A DNA stretch of 64,000 bases, from positions 1-64,000 of the forward strand of contig NZ_FNCJ01000028.1 of NCBI RefSeq assembly GCF_900100735.1, read 5' to 3'. The DNA is from Paraburkholderia phenazinium. Its GTDB lineage: Bacteria > Pseudomonadota > Gammaproteobacteria > Burkholderiales > Burkholderiaceae. Shown piece after piece: positions 8,588 to 17,433 of the stretch. The position numbers and the translations under genes are program-made. The notes below the pieces were generated by a model that had not been told where the DNA came from, did no database searches, and saw nothing but the letters and a program-made list of their open reading frames with translations. How positions within the stretch are numbered: the first letter of the stretch is position 1; each line of letters opens with the position of its first letter.

Positions 8588-9484
8588 ATGAACACTTATG
8601 AACCGGGACGGGGCATCGCACTGTCGGTCAGCGCCTCGACGTTGTTTGCATTGCTATCGGCCTACGTCAAACTGCTCGCGCCTTTGAGCGGGCTCGATAT
8701 TTTCGCGTGGCGCGTGGTCTGGACCGTCCCCGGCGCACTCTTGCTGATTGCCCTGCGGCAGCGCCTGCCGCTGTTGCGGCAACTGGTGGCGCGAGCCGTG
8801 AGTGAGCCGCGTATCGGCCTTGCGCTCGCGGCCAGCGCGGCGATGCTCGGTGCGCAGCTTTGGGTGTTCCTGTGGGCGCCGTTGCACGGTCGCATGCTGG
8901 AAGTCTCGCTCGGTTACTTCCTGCTGCCGCTGACGATGGTGTTAGTGGGGCGCCTCTACTATCGCGAACGCATCGACGGCTTGCAGTGGCTCGCGGTGGC
9001 CTGCGCGGCAGTGGGCGTCGCACATGAACTCTGGGCGACGGGAGCGTTTTCATGGCCGACGCTGCTGGTCGCGCTCGGCTATCCGCCGTACTTCGTGCTG
9101 CGCCGCAAAATCAACGCGGATTCACTGACGGCGTTCGCGCTGGAAATGACCTTGCTGCTGCCGTTCGCGATTGCGCAAGTGGTGATCGGCGGTTCGCTGA
9201 CGTTGGTGGCGGGGCGCCTCGATATGATTTTCCTGCTGCTGCCCGGCCTCGGCGCGCTGAGCACGGTTGCGCTGGCGTCGTATCTGAAGGCGAGCCGCCT
9301 GTTGCCGATGGCGCTGTTCGGCATCCTCGGCTACGTGGAACCGGTCTTGCTGGTGCTGGTGTCCGTCACGCTGCTGGGCGAGACGTTGACCGCGCAACAA
9401 CTTGCCACCTATGTGCCAATCTGGCTGGCGGTAGGCCTGACGGCATTGCACGGCGTGCGGCTGGTGCGTTTTGCGCCGCGCTGA
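8588..9484 (+). CDS. rarD: RarD/EamA-family permease
   Basis: Ten-helix inner-membrane transporter of the drug/metabolite superfamily, RarD subgroup, 298 residues. The FAWRVVWTVP stretch in the second helix, the ERIDGLQWLAV repeat junction and GYVEPVLLVLVS near helix 9 are typical. The ATG at 8588 (MNTYEPGRG) is chosen because it puts helix 1 about 10 residues in; GAGGG lies 12 bases upstream. Its substrate is unknown. The gene stands alone, divergent from egtD. Confidence 0.85.
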   Translation: MNTYEPGRGIALSVSASTLFALLSAYVKLLAPLSGLDIFAWRVVWTVPGALLLIALRQRLPLLRQLVARAVSEPRIGLALAASAAMLGAQLWVFLWAPLHGRMLEVSLGYFLLPLTMVLVGRLYYRERIDGLQWLAVACAAVGVAHELWATGAFSWPTLLVALGYPPYFVLRRKINADSLTAFALEMTLLLPFAIAQVVIGGSLTLVAGRLDMIFLLLPGLGALSTVALASYLKASRLLPMALFGILGYVEPVLLVLVSVTLLGETLTAQQLATYVPIWLAVGLTALHGVRLVRFAPR

Positions 9485-9559
9485 AGCGCGTTCAGCGAAC
9501 GCTAACCCCAGCGTATTACAGCGTTTGTGCGATTGATTCTGTCTGCGCCGCCGGACGCG

Positions 9560-10105
9560 TCAACGCCCGTGATGCGCTGGCGCGCGATCCGGATTGATAC
9601 GCGTCGCGCCCACTTCGGCTTCGATCGCTTCGCGTAGCGCCGGGCGCCAGCCAAAACCGAACAACGCTTCGGCCAGCACGAACAGCGGACCGATCAGCAG
9701 CCCGACCAGATCGTCGACGAAGGCGGGCTTGCGATGCTCGTAGGCCATGTGGCCGACAAACTGAAACACCCAGCCGACCACGAAGAGACCAATGCCGGCA
9801 GCCAGCCAGGTCAGCGTGGATTGGGCGGCAAGCCATTGGCCGCAGGCGAGGCATAGTGCCGAGACGACGACCATCATCAGGCCGAGCGGCACATCGAGCA
9901 CAAGATAGTAGAGCGTGGCCACTACGAACAACACCCATGCCGGGGAGACCGGTAACGGCAGCGCGGCGACCATCCATGCAGGGCGGCTCAACAGTACCGC
10001 GAGCGCCAGCACGATCATTGGAATGCCGACGAAATGCGTGGCGATATTGCGCCGGTCGCGGTGGTAGGCCGCGTACTGGGTCAACTGCTCGGTCAGCGTT
10101 CTCAT
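9560..10105 (-). CDS. DUF962/Mpo1-like membrane protein
   Basis: Polytopic membrane protein, 181 residues, of the YGL010w/Mpo1 family (the yeast member is an Fe-dependent fatty-acid alpha-dioxygenase; bacterial function is mostly untested). YHRDRRNIATHFVGIP near the N-terminus and FVGHMAYEHRKPAFVDDL at about residues 115-135 contain the conserved histidines. Four hydrophobic segments are visible. The gene is convergent with the rarD-like permease and divergent from the Crp/Fnr regulator 104 bp away. Confidence 0.85.
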   Translation of the reverse strand: MRTLTEQLTQYAAYHRDRRNIATHFVGIPMIVLALAVLLSRPAWMVAALPLPVSPAWVLFVVATLYYLVLDVPLGLMMVVVSALCLACGQWLAAQSTLTWLAAGIGLFVVGWVFQFVGHMAYEHRKPAFVDDLVGLLIGPLFVLAEALFGFGWRPALREAIEAEVGATRINPDRAPAHHGR

Positions 10106-10209
10106 GGGTGCCGCTCCTCGGTCAAAGTCATCATAATCGTGCCCAAACGGAATTCAAACCTTCGGGTAGCCGACAATCCCCGCACTTCAGTCCTGCACGG
10201 TGCCAGCCT

Positions 10210-10932
10210 ATGAGTTCATCCTTCTCCTCGAATGACCCGCTCGCGGTGCTCGAACGCAGCGCGTGGTTTCGCGCGGCGCCCGAGGCGTTGCGCTCGCAAC
10301 TAGCGGAACTCGGCCGCGTGGAGCGCCTGCAGGCAGGCGAGCGGCTCTTCATGCGCGGCGATCCCGACGACGGACTCTACTGCCTGCTGGATGGTCTCGT
10401 GCGCATTGGTGCGGCGAGCGCTGCCGGCAAGGAGGCGTTGCTCGCGGTGATCGAGCCGGTCAACTGGTTCGGCGAGATTGCATTGTTCGACGGTCGCGCG
10501 CGCACGCACGACGCGTATGCCGAACGCGACTCCGTGTTGTTTCATATCCCACGTGCGGAACTGGCGGCGCTACTCGAACGCATGCCGCAATACTGGCACC
10601 CGTTCGGCCTGCTGCTGACGCAAAAGCTGCGGCTTGCTTTCGATGCGATCGAGGAAGCCGCGCTGTTGCCGGCGGCGCAGCGCATCGCGCGCCGCTTGCT
10701 GCTGATGGCGGGCGGCTACGGCGAACCGGGCGTGTCGCGGCGCGTGCTGAAGGTGCCGCAGGAAGATCTCGCGATGATGCTGGCGTTGTCGCGGCAAACA
10801 ATCAATCAGATTCTTAAGCAGTTCGAAATGCAGGGCGCATTGCAACTGCGGTATGCGGAAATAGAAATCGTCGACGTCAATAAATTGATGGCGTTAGCCG
10901 ATCCCGACGAAAATAGACGCCCGTCGGTTTGA
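10210..10932 (+). CDS. Crp/Fnr-family transcriptional regulator
   Basis: DNA-binding regulator of 240 residues. Residues about 15-130 form a cyclic-nucleotide-binding-type beta roll (FMRGDPDDGLYCLLDGLVRIG, WFGEIALFDG). Residues 165-225 carry the winged helix with the recognition helix in LALSRQTINQILKQFE. It lacks the N-terminal cysteine cluster of FNR, and the ligand is unknown. I start it at the ATG at 10210 (MSSSFSSNDP), since the longer open frame upstream is Arg/Pro-rich noise. Confidence 0.88.
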   Translation: MSSSFSSNDPLAVLERSAWFRAAPEALRSQLAELGRVERLQAGERLFMRGDPDDGLYCLLDGLVRIGAASAAGKEALLAVIEPVNWFGEIALFDGRARTHDAYAERDSVLFHIPRAELAALLERMPQYWHPFGLLLTQKLRLAFDAIEEAALLPAAQRIARRLLLMAGGYGEPGVSRRVLKVPQEDLAMMLALSRQTINQILKQFEMQGALQLRYAEIEIVDVNKLMALADPDENRRPSV

Positions 10933-10956
10933 ACACGGTCCGCATGGCAACTACGT

Positions 10957-10988
10957 AAAAAAGGCGAGTCCGCAAACTCGCCTTCCCC
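10957..10988 (-). terminator. Intrinsic terminator of the 11.1-kb gene
   Basis: On the minus strand AAGGCGAGT pairs with ACTCGCCTT around a 6-nt loop and runs into six T residues. It follows the stop of the minus-strand Lys/Ala-rich gene by about 65 bp and may also stop the convergent Crp/Fnr transcript. Confidence 0.8.
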
Positions 10989-11051
10989 AACGGCATATTC
11001 GGCTTCGACTGTTAAGACCTGGCGGCCGGATTATGTCGAGAACCGAGCACC

Positions 11052-11465
11052 TTAATTGGTTTTAGCGGTGTCGGTCTTGGCGCCGTCCGTCTTGACCGGC
11101 GCGGTGCTGGCCTCCTTGCTGGCTTCCCCGGTGGCTTTGGTCTTTTCAGCGCTGGCAACGGCGGCGTGCTTCTTCTTGCTGACCTTCTTGGCCTGGGTCT
11201 TTTGTACGTGAGCAGTTCCGCTCTTGGTCTTCTTGGCCTTCACCTTGGCTTCGGTCTTGTCGGCACCCGTGCTGGCTTGCTTGGCCGAGGCGTCGGTCTT
11301 CGCTGCGTCGTTGGAGGTGGCGCCGCCAGCCTTGAGGTTGGCCTGACCAGCCGCTTGAGTTTGTTGATCGCCTGACATGGCCGGTGCCGCAGTCGGAGCA
11401 GCAGTCTGTGCGAAGGCCGTCGAAACGAGCAGGGCGGAAGCGAGAGCAGCGAAAATCTTCTTCAT
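11052..11465 (-). CDS. Secreted Lys/Ala/Thr-rich low-complexity protein
   Basis: 137 residues with a clear signal peptide (MKKIFAALASALLVSTAFA, cleavage after AFA) and a mature part made almost entirely of Ala, Lys, Thr, Ser and Gly. This gives a basic, probably disordered periplasmic or envelope protein. No domain is recognisable. A start-proximal Shine-Dalgarno (AAGGAG) and a strong terminator downstream support real expression. Superficially it resembles H1-like histone tails, but the signal peptide argues against a nucleoid role. Confidence 0.75.
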   Translation of the reverse strand: MKKIFAALASALLVSTAFAQTAAPTAAPAMSGDQQTQAAGQANLKAGGATSNDAAKTDASAKQASTGADKTEAKVKAKKTKSGTAHVQKTQAKKVSKKKHAAVASAEKTKATGEASKEASTAPVKTDGAKTDTAKTN

Positions 11466-11574
11466 GATTTAACTCCTTGTGTGGCGGCTGAAAAGGTTCA
11501 GCGCTGCCGGTTTAACGCTAGCCGGATCAAAGGAGTTGACGCTGTTCTGGTGACAAAACGTAACGGCGGATACA

Positions 11575-11594
11575 TATGCTTCTCAAGAAGCATA
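11575..11594. promoter_or_regulatory. 20-bp palindrome upstream of the Lys/Ala-rich gene
   Basis: TATGCTTCT and AGAAGCATA are exact reverse complements separated by CA, 110 bp upstream of the start at 11465. The size and symmetry suit a dimeric regulator site or a small hairpin. The rest of the 11466-11751 gap holds nothing I recognise. Confidence 0.4.
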
Positions 11595-11751
11595 GAGGCG
11601 CATTTAACCCTCACCTATATGACGATTTAAGTTTTCCTTAAGAAATGTGAATACCGAATTGGCGAGCTCTTCAGAGCGATGCGTCTGAAGAAGCGGCAAC
11701 CGGTTCGAGAGATGCCGCGCTGCTTGCGCGATGGCGGCAGGGGCGTGTCGC

Positions 11752-12999
11752 TCAGTACGTCTCTATTGCGTCGCGATAGACTTCGGCGATTTGCGCTGCG
11801 ACTACCGCATCGTCGAAATGCTTGCGTGCGTAACGCCGGCAAGCATCGGCGCTCGGCATCACGCGCACGCCGCGCAACGCGTCGGTAATTCCATTGCCGA
11901 GCGCCTGGTAACCACCCGACGACAGCACCAGATGATCCGATAGGCGCGCTACCGTTTCCGCGGCGCCACCTTCGGCTGTCACCAGAACCGGGGTACCTGT
12001 GGCGAGCGATTCGATTGCGGTCAGCCCGCAGTCTTGCATCGCGACGGTAGGCACGACCGTCAGATCGGCGGCGCGGTAGTACTGCGGTAACGCATCGTCG
12101 GAGACGAAGCCCGCGAGCTGCACCTGGGCTTCGAGGCCGCGTGCGACGATGCGGGCGGCGAGCGACTCCTGCTCCGGCCCGGCGCCGACGATGACAAGAA
12201 ATACGTCGGGCACCACCAGCTTGACCACAAAGATCGCGTCGATCAGTTCGTCAAGCCCCATGCGCGGGATGAGCGGCCGCACGCACAGCAGCACCGGCCG
12301 GTCTTGCGGCATGGCGAGGCGCTTGCGCGCCTGCTTCCTGGTGGCGCGCAACGCAAAGCGCGAGGTATCGACACATCCTGGCACCACACGAATCCGCTCC
12401 TCCGGTACGCGGTAGCGCATATGCAGGACGTCGGCCGACTCACGCGACAGCACGATATGACGCGTGCCGCCGTGATACACCGTCCACTCGAGACCGTAGC
12501 GCAAGGGGCCGAGCAAAGCAGCGCTGCGGTCGGTACGGTGTTCGTCGACCCACGAGCCATGAAAATGGACGACGCGCGGCACTTTGCCGAACTTGCCGAG
12601 GATTGGCGCAGCGTGTGGCGCGAAGTGCAGCGCGACCAGATCGGGTTTGCTTTCGGGTTCGAGCGCATCCGGCTTCACGACTGGCCGCCGGAGCAGTTTT
12701 CCGAGGCTTGCCTGCGCGTTGGCCAACGTCAGCAGCATGGAACTTGATGAGGTGGGAGCGGTAGGCGTGGCGGCGCTTGGACTGCGCACATTGACACCTT
12801 GGCCAGGCAACGCTGCGGCCATGGTCTGGAGCATCCGGTCGAGACCGTCGGGGCGTGCCAGCGGGCGGCGCATGCCGATCTGCAGGGAATCGATGGGCGT
12901 GTTCACGATTGCACGTGCGCCGGCAACTGCAGATATTCCGAGTCCATTACTGCCCCTGCGCGGCTTGCTTGTGTAGCGGGAGAGGTTGAGCTGAGGCAT
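11752..12999 (-). CDS. Family 4 glycosyltransferase
   Basis: GT-B glycosyltransferase of 415 residues. The C-terminal half has the nucleotide-sugar-binding fold: VLLCVRPLIPRMGLDELIDA, VGAGPEQESL, QLAGFVSDDALPQYY and GLTAIESLATGTPVLV. The usual E-x7-E motif is DCGLTAIE, so its first acid is shifted or replaced. The N-terminal acceptor half is less typical and has a Ser/Pro/Thr-rich stretch about residues 70-90. There are no neighbours of polysaccharide synthesis, so the acceptor is unknown. Confidence 0.82.
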   Translation of the reverse strand: MPQLNLSRYTSKPRRGSNGLGISAVAGARAIVNTPIDSLQIGMRRPLARPDGLDRMLQTMAAALPGQGVNVRSPSAATPTAPTSSSSMLLTLANAQASLGKLLRRPVVKPDALEPESKPDLVALHFAPHAAPILGKFGKVPRVVHFHGSWVDEHRTDRSAALLGPLRYGLEWTVYHGGTRHIVLSRESADVLHMRYRVPEERIRVVPGCVDTSRFALRATRKQARKRLAMPQDRPVLLCVRPLIPRMGLDELIDAIFVVKLVVPDVFLVIVGAGPEQESLAARIVARGLEAQVQLAGFVSDDALPQYYRAADLTVVPTVAMQDCGLTAIESLATGTPVLVTAEGGAAETVARLSDHLVLSSGGYQALGNGITDALRGVRVMPSADACRRYARKHFDDAVVAAQIAEVYRDAIETY

Positions 13000-13100
13000 T
13001 GCTCATCCGTCGTCGTACACGGTACGTCTGCAAATTGCGAGCTTCTGTGTGCTACCGCACTTAATCAAATTAAGCATCGCGTCCACCGTAGCGCTGCTCG

Positions 13101-13361
13101 TCACTTGAACGGATTGTCGACCACTCCCGGTTTGGCATCCGGTTCGTCCTTGATCCGCTCAGGCAGGTTGGCCTGAGCCCGCAATGTTCCGACAATAGCG
13201 TCGAGCGCTTCCTTCAACGCGAGCGCCGCCTTCAGGCCGCGTTGATCTTTCGTCAGCTCAAGTGTGCCGGTCAGCGTGATGCGGGTCGCGCCGTTGCTGA
13301 GCGTCAGCGCATCGCCCTGAATATTGAGTACCTCGTCGTCGTTCGAGAAAGCGTTAAACAC
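13101..13361 (-). CDS. Small protein overlapping a secreted nuclease gene
   Basis: 86-residue cytoplasmic protein of unknown function, with a short beta-rich N-terminus (VLNIQGDALTLSNGATRITLTGTLELT) and a helical C-terminal half. It starts with GTG, has a strong GGAGG eight bases upstream, and overlaps the end of the nuclease gene by 8 bp, so the two are co-translated. The pairing allows the idea of an inhibitor or accessory of the nuclease, but nothing in the sequence proves it. Confidence 0.7.
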   Translation of the reverse strand: MFNAFSNDDEVLNIQGDALTLSNGATRITLTGTLELTKDQRGLKAALALKEALDAIVGTLRAQANLPERIKDEPDAKPGVVDNPFK

Positions 13362-14103
13362 CTTTGAGTCCTCCAGGACGCTGATCTTTCACTGACTCGG
13401 GAATGCCCGGAAAGCGGATGCCGCTCATGGCTTCGAGTTCGTGAACGGATTTGATGTTGTAGCGATTCGTCGAGACATTGTCGACCACTACCGCGAATGC
13501 CATCTGCGTCGACGGCACGTACACCACCTTGAACAATTGCGTCGGCACGAACACGCGCGTCGGTCCGATGGTCTGCAATTGCTGGCCGGTGAACATCGGC
13601 CCGGTTACCACGTAGGTGTCGTCGTAGCGGGTGGCGATCTTGCGCACCGAGGTTTCGATGCGCGCCCACAGGCGCTGATTGTTCTCGCGATTCTGCGGCA
13701 CGACATTCGCCAGCGAAAACGACTGTGCCATCCCCTGCTGATTCCAGCGGTTGCCTGCCGGGCTCATATGGCCGCGGTCATAGCCGCTGCGCTTGTAGTC
13801 GGCAAGCGTCGCGCCTTCGCCGTCCGGCAGACGCGCGTCCTCGAAAAACTTGTTGGTGCGCACCATGTCCTGGGCGGCTTCAATATGATCGCGCGTCAGA
13901 TGTTCGGCGGACCAGAGCGGTCCATGCGTGATGCCGGAGTGCAGGACCGCGAAGTCCGAGTAACAGAGCATGCGCGTCTTCGGCGCCATCTTCTGGTTGG
14001 TCAGCACCGGCCACTGGGCGTTGGGCGTGAAGTCGGTGCAGGAGGAGGCAGCTATCGCGTGCGCCGCGACAGCAAACAGCAGGGAGGCAAACCACTTCTT
14101 CAT
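13354..14103 (-). CDS. Secreted DNA/RNA non-specific endonuclease (NUC1 family)
   Basis: 249-residue periplasmic or secreted beta-beta-alpha-metal nuclease. Residues 1-18 are a signal peptide (MKKWFASLLFAVAAHAIA). The catalytic motif YDRGHMSPAGN holds the general-base His, and NVVPQNRENNQRLWARIE supplies the Mg-binding Asn and conserved helix. The length is normal for the NucA/Serratia type. The downstream 86-residue gene overlaps its stop codon by 8 bp. Confidence 0.92.
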   Translation of the reverse strand: MKKWFASLLFAVAAHAIAASSCTDFTPNAQWPVLTNQKMAPKTRMLCYSDFAVLHSGITHGPLWSAEHLTRDHIEAAQDMVRTNKFFEDARLPDGEGATLADYKRSGYDRGHMSPAGNRWNQQGMAQSFSLANVVPQNRENNQRLWARIETSVRKIATRYDDTYVVTGPMFTGQQLQTIGPTRVFVPTQLFKVVYVPSTQMAFAVVVDNVSTNRYNIKSVHELEAMSGIRFPGIPESVKDQRPGGLKGV

Positions 14104-14189
14104 GGGTCAGGCAGCGGAGGAACGGGGGCAAAAGTATAGCGTCGCGCGTGCTACTTGCGCGACCCAAGCCTCACGTCCGAAGCCTGTGT

Positions 14190-14216
14190 TCAGGAAAGGG
14201 GCGCAATGGCGCCCCG
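14190..14216 (-). terminator. Intrinsic terminator of the 14.2-kb gene
   Basis: Read on the minus strand, GGGGCGC and GCGCCCC pair around CATT and are followed by TTTCCT. It lies directly after the stop of the 119-residue minus-strand gene. Confidence 0.6.
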
Positions 14217-14226
14217 GCTTCTCAGC

Positions 14227-14586
14227 CTAGCTATCGAAAACGCGGTGTTCCGCATGAATGGGCTGACGGTCGACAGCCTGCAGCCGCCAGTAACCGGTTG
14301 CCGGCGCACGCGCCGGCACGCACGTCCAGGCGGCCGAGCCCTCCGCCGAACTGACGCGCTGCTTGCGGTCCACGTGCAGGCCGCGCAGTGTACACAGCGG
14401 CGCGTCGGTGCTGGGCGCGCACAGGGTGGTGACGCCGTCGGCGTCGTGGAGTTCGCCCCAGGGGGGCAGATCGATCCCTTGATGCGCTTCTCTCGACCAC
14501 CGATGCTCATCGGTATCGAGCCATAGCACAGCGTAGTCGTGATTGACGGTGGGATCGGAACCGTTGATCAGAATGGTCAGGCGCAT
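14227..14586 (-). CDS. Hypothetical protein, 119 residues
   Basis: Unrecognised cytoplasmic protein. It opens with a beta-strand-like MRLTILINGSDPTVNHDYAVLWLD and contains two Cys residues and several Trp, without a signal peptide or membrane segment. A terminator directly follows it. The codon pattern and the plausible mixed-residue composition favour this frame over the Arg-rich alternatives. Confidence 0.6.
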   Translation of the reverse strand: MRLTILINGSDPTVNHDYAVLWLDTDEHRWSREAHQGIDLPPWGELHDADGVTTLCAPSTDAPLCTLRGLHVDRKQRVSSAEGSAAWTCVPARAPATGYWRLQAVDRQPIHAEHRVFDS

Positions 14587-14816
14587 GGCAGTTCCGTTAC
14601 ACAGAGTGCGAAGTATCGCCTTAACAGTCTAGACCGACCTTTGCGTTATGCAAGGCCAATGACTATCGACGGCATTGAAAAACACAATTGGGGAACGTCT
14701 TGCACAGCTTCTAGATTAAAAGATGCGGTGCAGCCACGCGCGTCTGCCCGGCAGTCCTGCGGACGAACTCGTCCACCGTCGCGCGCCCCACATTACAGGC
14801 TTGCATGGAGGTTCAG

Positions 14817-15239
14817 ATGTCGCAACTCAAGGGTTCGAAGACCGAGGAGAATCTGAAGGCAGCGTTCGCCGGTGAATCGCAGGCGAATCGTCGTTACCTG
14901 TATTTCGCAGCCAAGGCAGACGTTGAGGGCCAGAACGATGTCGCGGCGCTATTCCGCTCGACCGCCGAAGGCGAAACGGGTCATGCACACGGCCACCTCG
15001 AATATCTCGAAGCAGTAGGCGACCCGGCCACTGGACTGCCGTTCGGTTCGTCGCGGCAAAACCTGCAGGCGGCGATTGCCGGCGAAACCCATGAATACAC
15101 CGATATGTATCCGGGCATGGCAAAGGCCGCACGCGAAGAGGGTTTCGACGAGATCGCCAACTGGTTTGAAACGCTCGCCAAAGCTGAGCGTAGTCACGCC
15201 AACCGCTACACGAAGGCGCTCGAAGCATTGGTCGATTGA
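14817..15239 (+). CDS. Rubrerythrin-family diiron protein
   Basis: Ferritin-like four-helix protein of 140 residues with paired iron-binding motifs: AGESQANRRY, EGETGHAHGH, AGETHEYTDM and AERSHANRY. It lacks the C-terminal rubredoxin domain of classical rubrerythrin, so it needs a separate electron donor. The role is presumably peroxide or oxygen stress protection. GGAGG lies six bases before the ATG at 14817. The next two genes, an Fe-S oxidoreductase and a DUF3501 protein, follow on the same strand and make up a recurring trio. Confidence 0.92.
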   Translation: MSQLKGSKTEENLKAAFAGESQANRRYLYFAAKADVEGQNDVAALFRSTAEGETGHAHGHLEYLEAVGDPATGLPFGSSRQNLQAAIAGETHEYTDMYPGMAKAAREEGFDEIANWFETLAKAERSHANRYTKALEALVD

Positions 15240-15293
15240 CGCCGCACGCAGCGGCGCGAACGCCAGCTTCACTGAAACAGACTGAAGAAACAG

Positions 15294-15326
15294 CGGGAGC
15301 TTGCGGTAAGGGTCCGCAGGCTCCCG
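15294..15326 (+). terminator. Strong hairpin after rubrerythrin gene
   Basis: CGGGAGCTTGCGG (15294-15306) pairs with CCGCAGGCTCCCG (15314-15326) with one G-U pair and a 7-nt loop. There is only a weak TT after it, so it may attenuate or process transcripts between the rubrerythrin gene and the Fe-S oxidoreductase rather than fully terminate. Confidence 0.55.
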
Positions 15327-15455
15327 TTCGTGCCGGCGCGACGCATGGTGCGGCGCACGGTCGCCGTCGTGGCAACCGCCACGGCTGTGCGCGCTCATGT
15401 GCACGTTCCATAGTCTGAAGAGAAAAGCGCAAAAGCATTCAAGGAGTCTGACTCC

Positions 15456-16793
15456 ATGCCCCACAAAGAAGGCAGCCTGGAGGCGCCTACCCGGCATCCG
15501 CTCGATTGGCTTTCGGATGCGTTCTACGATCAGGAGGCGCTTGACCAGGAGTTGGCGCGCGTCTTCGATATCTGCGCGGGGTGTCGCCGCTGCGTCTCGC
15601 TGTGCGGCGCGTTTCCCACGCTGTTCGACCTGGTCGACGCCACTGACACCGGCGAAGCGCACGAGGTCGACAAAGCCGAGTTCGGCAAGGTCGTCGATCA
15701 GTGTTACCTGTGCGACCTGTGCTACATGACCAAGTGCCCCTATGTGCCGCCGCATGCGTGGAACGTGGATTTTCCGCACCTGATGCTGCGCGCCAAGGCG
15801 GTCGATTACAAACGCGGCGACGTCAAGCTGCGCGACAAGTTTCTCTCGAACACCGACGCGCTCGGCCACTTCGCGGGCATTCCGGTGGTCACGCAGACGG
15901 TCAACGCGGTCAATCACACGGCGGCTGCGCGCGGTGTGATGGAGAACGCGCTGGGCGTCGACAGGAACGCCTGGCTGCCCGATTTCGCTACGCGAAAATT
16001 TCGCAGTGCGGCAAAGAAGTCGCCGGACATGCCAGTGCGCGACGGTGAACGTACGCCCGGCAAAGTCGCGATTTACGCTACCTGTTATGTGAATTTCAAC
16101 GAACCGGGGATCGGTCACGATCTGCTGGCCGTGCTTGCGCACAACGAGATTCCCTACGAACTGGTGAAGAGCGAAGCGTGCTGCGGCATGCCGTTGCTCG
16201 AACAGGGCAATCTGGAGGGCGTCGCCGCCAAGAAGGAAAAGAATCTGCCGGTGCTCGCGAAATATGCCCGCGAGGGCTACGCGATCATCGGCGCGATTCC
16301 GAGTTGCGTGCTGATGTACAAGCACGAACTGCCGCTGATGTTCCCCGACGATGCCGATGTGCGCGCCGTCAGCGAGGCGTTCTGGGATCCGTTCGAATAC
16401 TTCGTGTCGCGCAATCGCGACGGTCTGCTGAAAACCGACTTCAAGACCGCGCTGGGCAAAGTGTCGTATCACGTGCCCTGCCATGCGCGGGTGCAGAACA
16501 TCGGCCGTAAAACCTCCGAAACGCTGGCGCTGGTGCCCGATACACAGGTCACGGTCGTCGAGCGCTGTTCAGGACATGCCGGCACGTTCGGCGTCAAAAA
16601 GGAGTTTCACCGCACGGCGATGCAGATCGGCACGCCGGTTTTCAAGGCGATGGCCCAGCCGCACCCCGACTATATTTCGTCGGACTGCCAACTGGCCGGC
16701 CATCATATCGAACAGGGGCTCGACGAAAACGGTTTGTCGAAAGGACAACTTGCGCATCCGCTCACGCTGCTGCGCAAGGCGTACGGCCTCTGA
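15456..16793 (+). CDS. Heterodisulfide reductase/GlpC-like Fe-S oxidoreductase
   Basis: Iron-sulfur electron-transfer protein of 445 residues. Two [4Fe-4S] motifs lie at about residues 41-100 (CAGCRRCVSLCGAFP and CYLCDLCYMTKCP). Two CCG-domain cysteine clusters follow (EACCGMP with upstream ATCYVNF, and YHVPCHARVQ with ERCSGHAG and SSDCQLAGHH). No membrane segment is present. AAGGAG precedes the start. It probably passes electrons to or from the rubrerythrin encoded upstream; the redox partner is not known. Confidence 0.88.
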   Translation: MPHKEGSLEAPTRHPLDWLSDAFYDQEALDQELARVFDICAGCRRCVSLCGAFPTLFDLVDATDTGEAHEVDKAEFGKVVDQCYLCDLCYMTKCPYVPPHAWNVDFPHLMLRAKAVDYKRGDVKLRDKFLSNTDALGHFAGIPVVTQTVNAVNHTAAARGVMENALGVDRNAWLPDFATRKFRSAAKKSPDMPVRDGERTPGKVAIYATCYVNFNEPGIGHDLLAVLAHNEIPYELVKSEACCGMPLLEQGNLEGVAAKKEKNLPVLAKYAREGYAIIGAIPSCVLMYKHELPLMFPDDADVRAVSEAFWDPFEYFVSRNRDGLLKTDFKTALGKVSYHVPCHARVQNIGRKTSETLALVPDTQVTVVERCSGHAGTFGVKKEFHRTAMQIGTPVFKAMAQPHPDYISSDCQLAGHHIEQGLDENGLSKGQLAHPLTLLRKAYGL

Positions 16794-16821
16794 TAACCCC
16801 ACTGACTGGAAGGACACCGAG

Positions 16822-17403
16822 ATGAGCATCGCCCGCAATTCGCTGCTGTCGCTCGAGAATTATTCGAAGTCGCGCATTACCCTGCGCGCCCAGGTGATCG
16901 AGCACAAGAAAGATCGCACCGTGCCGCTCGGCAACCACGTCACGTTCCTGTTCGAAGATGAAACCACGATCCGCTATCAGATTCAGGAGATGCTCCACAT
17001 CGAGAAGATTTTCGACGAGGACGGCATTCAGGGTGAACTGAACGCTTATTTGCCGCTGGTGCCGGATGGCAGCAATCTGAAGGCGACGATGCAGATCGAA
17101 TATGAAAACGAGATCGAGCGGCAAGCGGCGCTAGCGCGGTTGATCGGCATCGAGGATCAGGTGTTTTTGCAGGTGGAGGGCGAGTCACCGGTCTATGCGA
17201 TTGCCGATGAGGATCTTGAGCGCGACAACGATCAGAAGACTTCGGCGGTGCACTTTGTGCGCTTCGAGCTCACACCGGCGATGAAAGCGCGGCTGCGCGA
17301 CGGGGCGGCGTTGCAGATTGGCTGCGATCATCCGAATTATCCGGTGCCTACGGTGACGATCGAGCCGCGGGTGCGGGCAGCGTTGGTGAAGGATCTTGCT
17401 TGA
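16822..17403 (+). CDS. DUF3501 family protein
   Basis: 193-residue protein that begins MSIARNSLLSLENYSKSR and contains HVTFLFEDETTIRYQIQEMLHIEKIFDEDGIQGEL, recognised as DUF3501. Its function is unknown. The start is the ATG at 16822, 28 bp after the stop of the Fe-S oxidoreductase; the longer open frame upstream overlaps that gene. It is consistently the third member of the rubrerythrin/Fe-S trio, which suggests a role in the same redox system. Confidence 0.88.
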   Translation: MSIARNSLLSLENYSKSRITLRAQVIEHKKDRTVPLGNHVTFLFEDETTIRYQIQEMLHIEKIFDEDGIQGELNAYLPLVPDGSNLKATMQIEYENEIERQAALARLIGIEDQVFLQVEGESPVYAIADEDLERDNDQKTSAVHFVRFELTPAMKARLRDGAALQIGCDHPNYPVPTVTIEPRVRAALVKDLA

Positions 17404-17433
17404 GGCGTGCGGCCCAGTGCAACGCAGTGGTGA

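Noticed and set aside
11052..11465. Histone H1-like nucleoid protein
   Set aside because: The Lys/Ala composition suggests it, but a clear signal peptide argues for export.
14949..16484. 511-codon open frame on the minus strand across the rubrerythrin and Fe-S genes
   Set aside because: Its translation is Arg/His/Ala-rich with no family signal; it is the antisense shadow of strongly supported plus-strand genes in high-GC DNA.
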